The notes under the pieces were generated by a model that was not told where the DNA came from, searched no databases, and worked only from the letters and a program-made list of their open reading frames with translations. The position numbers were made by a program, and so were the translations under genes. Below are positions 6,364 through 6,831 of a stretch of 6,831 nt of DNA, in pieces (position 1 is the first letter of the stretch; each line of letters opens with the position of its first letter). Source of the stretch: Planctomycetota bacterium. Its GTDB lineage: Bacteria > Planctomycetota > Planctomycetia > Isosphaerales > Isosphaeraceae. The DNA lies in assembly GCA_021807585.1 (NCBI GenBank), contig JAKBCQ010000140.1:1-6831 (forward strand), given 5' to 3'.

Positions 6364-6417
6364 AAAAAACAAAATGGCCATTATCTGATGCGATGTTTTT
6401 GTTTTGGGGGGCGTGCC

Positions 6418-6831
6418 GTGAGGCGACTGAATCGTGCGGGCTTGGCTGTAACTTGGATCGCGGCGGTCGTTTTGGGTTGTTTCAGCATATCGCTTGCGGC
6501 GGGGGGAGAGCCCGAGAAGGCTCGGGACAAAGCGGCGCTCAAGCCCGTTTCGGCGGAGGCTCGGCGGATTCACGACGCGGGGATGTTGTTCGACGGGCAC
6601 AACGATCTGCCGTGGAAGTTGCGGATGGACGGCGATATGTCGTTCAAGGTGATTGATATTTCGACGCGTTTGAAAACAGGACATACCGATATTCCCCGGT
6701 TGCGAGCGGGGGGGCTGAAGGCTCAGTTTTGGTCGGTGTTTATTCCTTCGGAATTTGAGCATCCGGCGCGGACGGTTTTGGAGCAGATTGATTTGGTGCG
6801 GCGGATGGTTGCGCGATATCCGGGCGATTTC
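6418..6831 (+). CDS. Exported M19 membrane (renal-type) dipeptidase, N-terminal part only
   Basis: The frame runs to the right edge (138 codons). FDGHNDLPWKLR (58-69) is the hallmark of peptidase family M19; His61 and Asp63 are the expected zinc ligands. DIPRLRAGGLKAQFWSVFIP (91-110) matches the next conserved block. These binuclear zinc enzymes hydrolyse dipeptides, some acting on D-amino acid-containing ones. Residues 1-28 (MRRLNRAGLAVTWIAAVVLG then CFSISLAA) form a signal peptide. VLGC could be a poor lipobox with Cys21 as a lipidation site; otherwise cleavage near Ala27-Ala28 is likely. GTG 6418 is chosen because the signal peptide begins there. An in-frame ATG at 6388 would add MRCFCFGGRA, which is unlike a signal peptide. 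The Shine-Dalgarno sequence is weak (a G-run at 6406-6411). The remaining catalytic residues lie outside the window. Confidence 0.88.
   Translation, partial: MRRLNRAGLAVTWIAAVVLGCFSISLAAGGEPEKARDKAALKPVSAEARRIHDAGMLFDGHNDLPWKLRMDGDMSFKVIDISTRLKTGHTDIPRLRAGGLKAQFWSVFIPSEFEHPARTVLEQIDLVRRMVARYPGDF

Noticed and set aside
6264..6417. Rho-independent terminator after the TlpA-like gene
   Set aside because: The inverted repeats are followed by A residues on the plus strand, and reading from the minus strand no T-run follows the stem.
1..6831. CRISPR array, tRNA, rRNA, insertion sequence or phage attachment site
   Set aside because: There are no regularly spaced repeats, cloverleaf-like or rRNA segments, terminal inverted repeats, transposase or integrase motifs. 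The recurring CGATCG is a short dispersed word, not an array.

Overview
The window most resembles a planctomycete chromosome (phylum Planctomycetota). The base composition is moderately GC-rich (about 57-60% in the lines I sampled). The secreted CE15-type esterase, the small anchored hypothetical protein and the TlpA-type thioredoxin with a helical tail are all common kinds of protein in that group. This assignment is inference from protein style; there is no rRNA or marker gene here.

Layout. The left part (1-2124) is on the minus strand. It holds a glucuronoyl-esterase-like exported alpha/beta hydrolase that runs off the left edge, and upstream of it an unrecognised 163-aa membrane-anchored protein. 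An AT-richer intergenic stretch (2125-2379) separates these from plus-strand genes. The plus strand then carries a complete C5-cytosine DNA methyltransferase (to 3432), a 173-bp gap with a doubtful 51-codon frame, a MATE-family efflux transporter (3606-5000), a 174-bp gap with an AT-rich island and a short inverted repeat, an exported TlpA-like thioredoxin protein (5175-6263), a 154-bp gap with a compound inverted repeat, and the first 138 codons of an exported M19 (renal-type) dipeptidase cut by the right edge. No gene-free stretch exceeds 300 bases.

How the genes relate. There is no obvious single pathway. Four of the six main genes make envelope or exported products; the fifth is a membrane efflux pump. 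The methyltransferase is the exception: I see no restriction endonuclease, Vsr nuclease or second methyltransferase beside it, so it looks solitary within this window.

The most interesting signal is not a gene. The palindrome CGATCG occurs 30 times by my count, where about 2 would be expected from base composition, and it sits in every gene and most gaps. Four copies are in the octamer GCGATCGC, the cyanobacterial HIP1 sequence. In Synechocystis 6803 the HIP1 core CGATCG is the target of a solitary C5 methyltransferase. Finding a solitary C5 methyltransferase inside a CGATCG-saturated, apparently non-cyanobacterial sequence suggests a testable link between enzyme and motif. I saw no CRISPR array, tRNA, rRNA, insertion sequence or convincing intrinsic terminator.
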